Below the pieces are notes generated by a model that saw only the letters and a list, made by a program, of their open reading frames with translations, was not told the origin of the DNA and searched no databases. Positions 40,467 through 40,566 of a DNA stretch of 40,566 bases are shown piece by piece (positions within the stretch are counted from its first letter, which is position 1; every line of letters starts with the position of its first letter). The translations under genes and the position numbers were made by a program. The DNA lies in contig URVW01000014.1 in the NCBI GenBank assembly GCA_900551435.1, positions 1 through 40,566 on the forward strand. Reading direction: 5' to 3'. This stretch comes from an uncultured Faecalibacterium sp. GTDB lineage: Bacteria > Bacillota > Clostridia > Oscillospirales > Ruminococcaceae.

Positions 40467-40566
40467 AACCTCTCAGTCTGAAGAGCGCTGTTACGAGACG
40501 AACCTCTCAGGCATTGCTTCGCAATGCCAGTCGTCCTCCCTCTGTCGCTTGCGCGACATCTCCCTC
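40467..40566. repeat. Repeat element, incomplete at window edge
   Basis: Starts AACCTCTCAGTCTG, like the end of copy B at 27533, then repeats AACCTCTC at about 40500. It contains the palindromes GGCATTGCTTCGCAATGCC and GTCGCTTGCGCGAC. It looks like a chimeric or nested member of the same family and runs out of the window. Confidence 0.6.

Noticed and set aside
1..40566. CRISPR array, prophage or insertion sequence
   Set aside because: No evenly spaced direct repeats, phage structural genes, integrase or transposase were seen. The repeats found are short, palindromic and non-coding.

Overview
The window looks like chromosomal DNA of a Gram-positive gut anaerobe of the Oscillospiraceae (Ruminococcaceae), most like Faecalibacterium or a close relative. 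Supporting signs are high GC with strong AGGAGG-type ribosome sites, a full Rnf operon, an AgrA/AgrC-like two-component pair, DegV, QueH, a DUF896 protein, a clostridial-type PurA and short repeats ending in AACCTCTC/GAGAGGTT. The genus is an inference; there is no rRNA here. No CRISPR array, phage or complete insertion sequence was seen.

Layout. 1-1.5 kb: a divergent CoaX homologue, tRNA-Arg(CCG) and a small DUF6061-like protein. 1.5-3 kb: an AraC regulator facing a truncated sugar acetyltransferase and a rearranged stretch. 3-8.3 kb (minus strand): the branched-chain amino-acid ABC transporter livJHMGF, with a promoter and terminator-like attenuator before livJ. 8.3-15.5 kb (minus): a LacI regulator followed by a seven-gene sugar-acid operon (YiaL and YiaK homologues, TRAP transporter DctPQM, ribulose-phosphate-3-epimerase-like protein, SDR). 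Three similar LacI-type operators mark both promoters. 15.5-20.1 kb: a small gene with a stop at codon 4, two small unknown genes, a methyltransferase, a LytTR regulator with GHKL kinase, a repeat, and an unlisted 42-residue membrane protein.

20.2-25.5 kb: rnfCDGEAB, the ion-pumping ferredoxin:NAD+ oxidoreductase. RnfB carries a long Ala/Pro/Lys tail. 25.5-30.4 kb: an MFS transporter, a large imperfect palindrome, queH, a second copy of the repeat that appears to supply a -35 box to the DUF896 gene, then purA and degV. 30.4-33 kb (minus): citXG and citC, accessory genes for citrate lyase, without citDEF. 33-33.7 kb: a frameshifted YafQ toxin remnant and tRNA-Pro(UGG). 33.8-38.3 kb: a MATE transporter and an HD-GYP/GGDEF pair predicted to break down and make cyclic di-nucleotide signal. 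38.3-40.6 kb: a LysR regulator divergent from a two-subunit CHR (chromate-family) transporter, then another repeat.

Themes are amino-acid and organic-acid uptake, energy conservation by Rnf, and local regulation. The parts most worth a second look are the CoaX homologue lacking all three catalytic aspartates, the LacI/TRAP sugar-acid operon with no sugar kinase, the variant HD-GYP/GGDEF pair, the repeat elements with promoter effects, and several decaying genes (acetyltransferase, DUF2007-like, YafQ).
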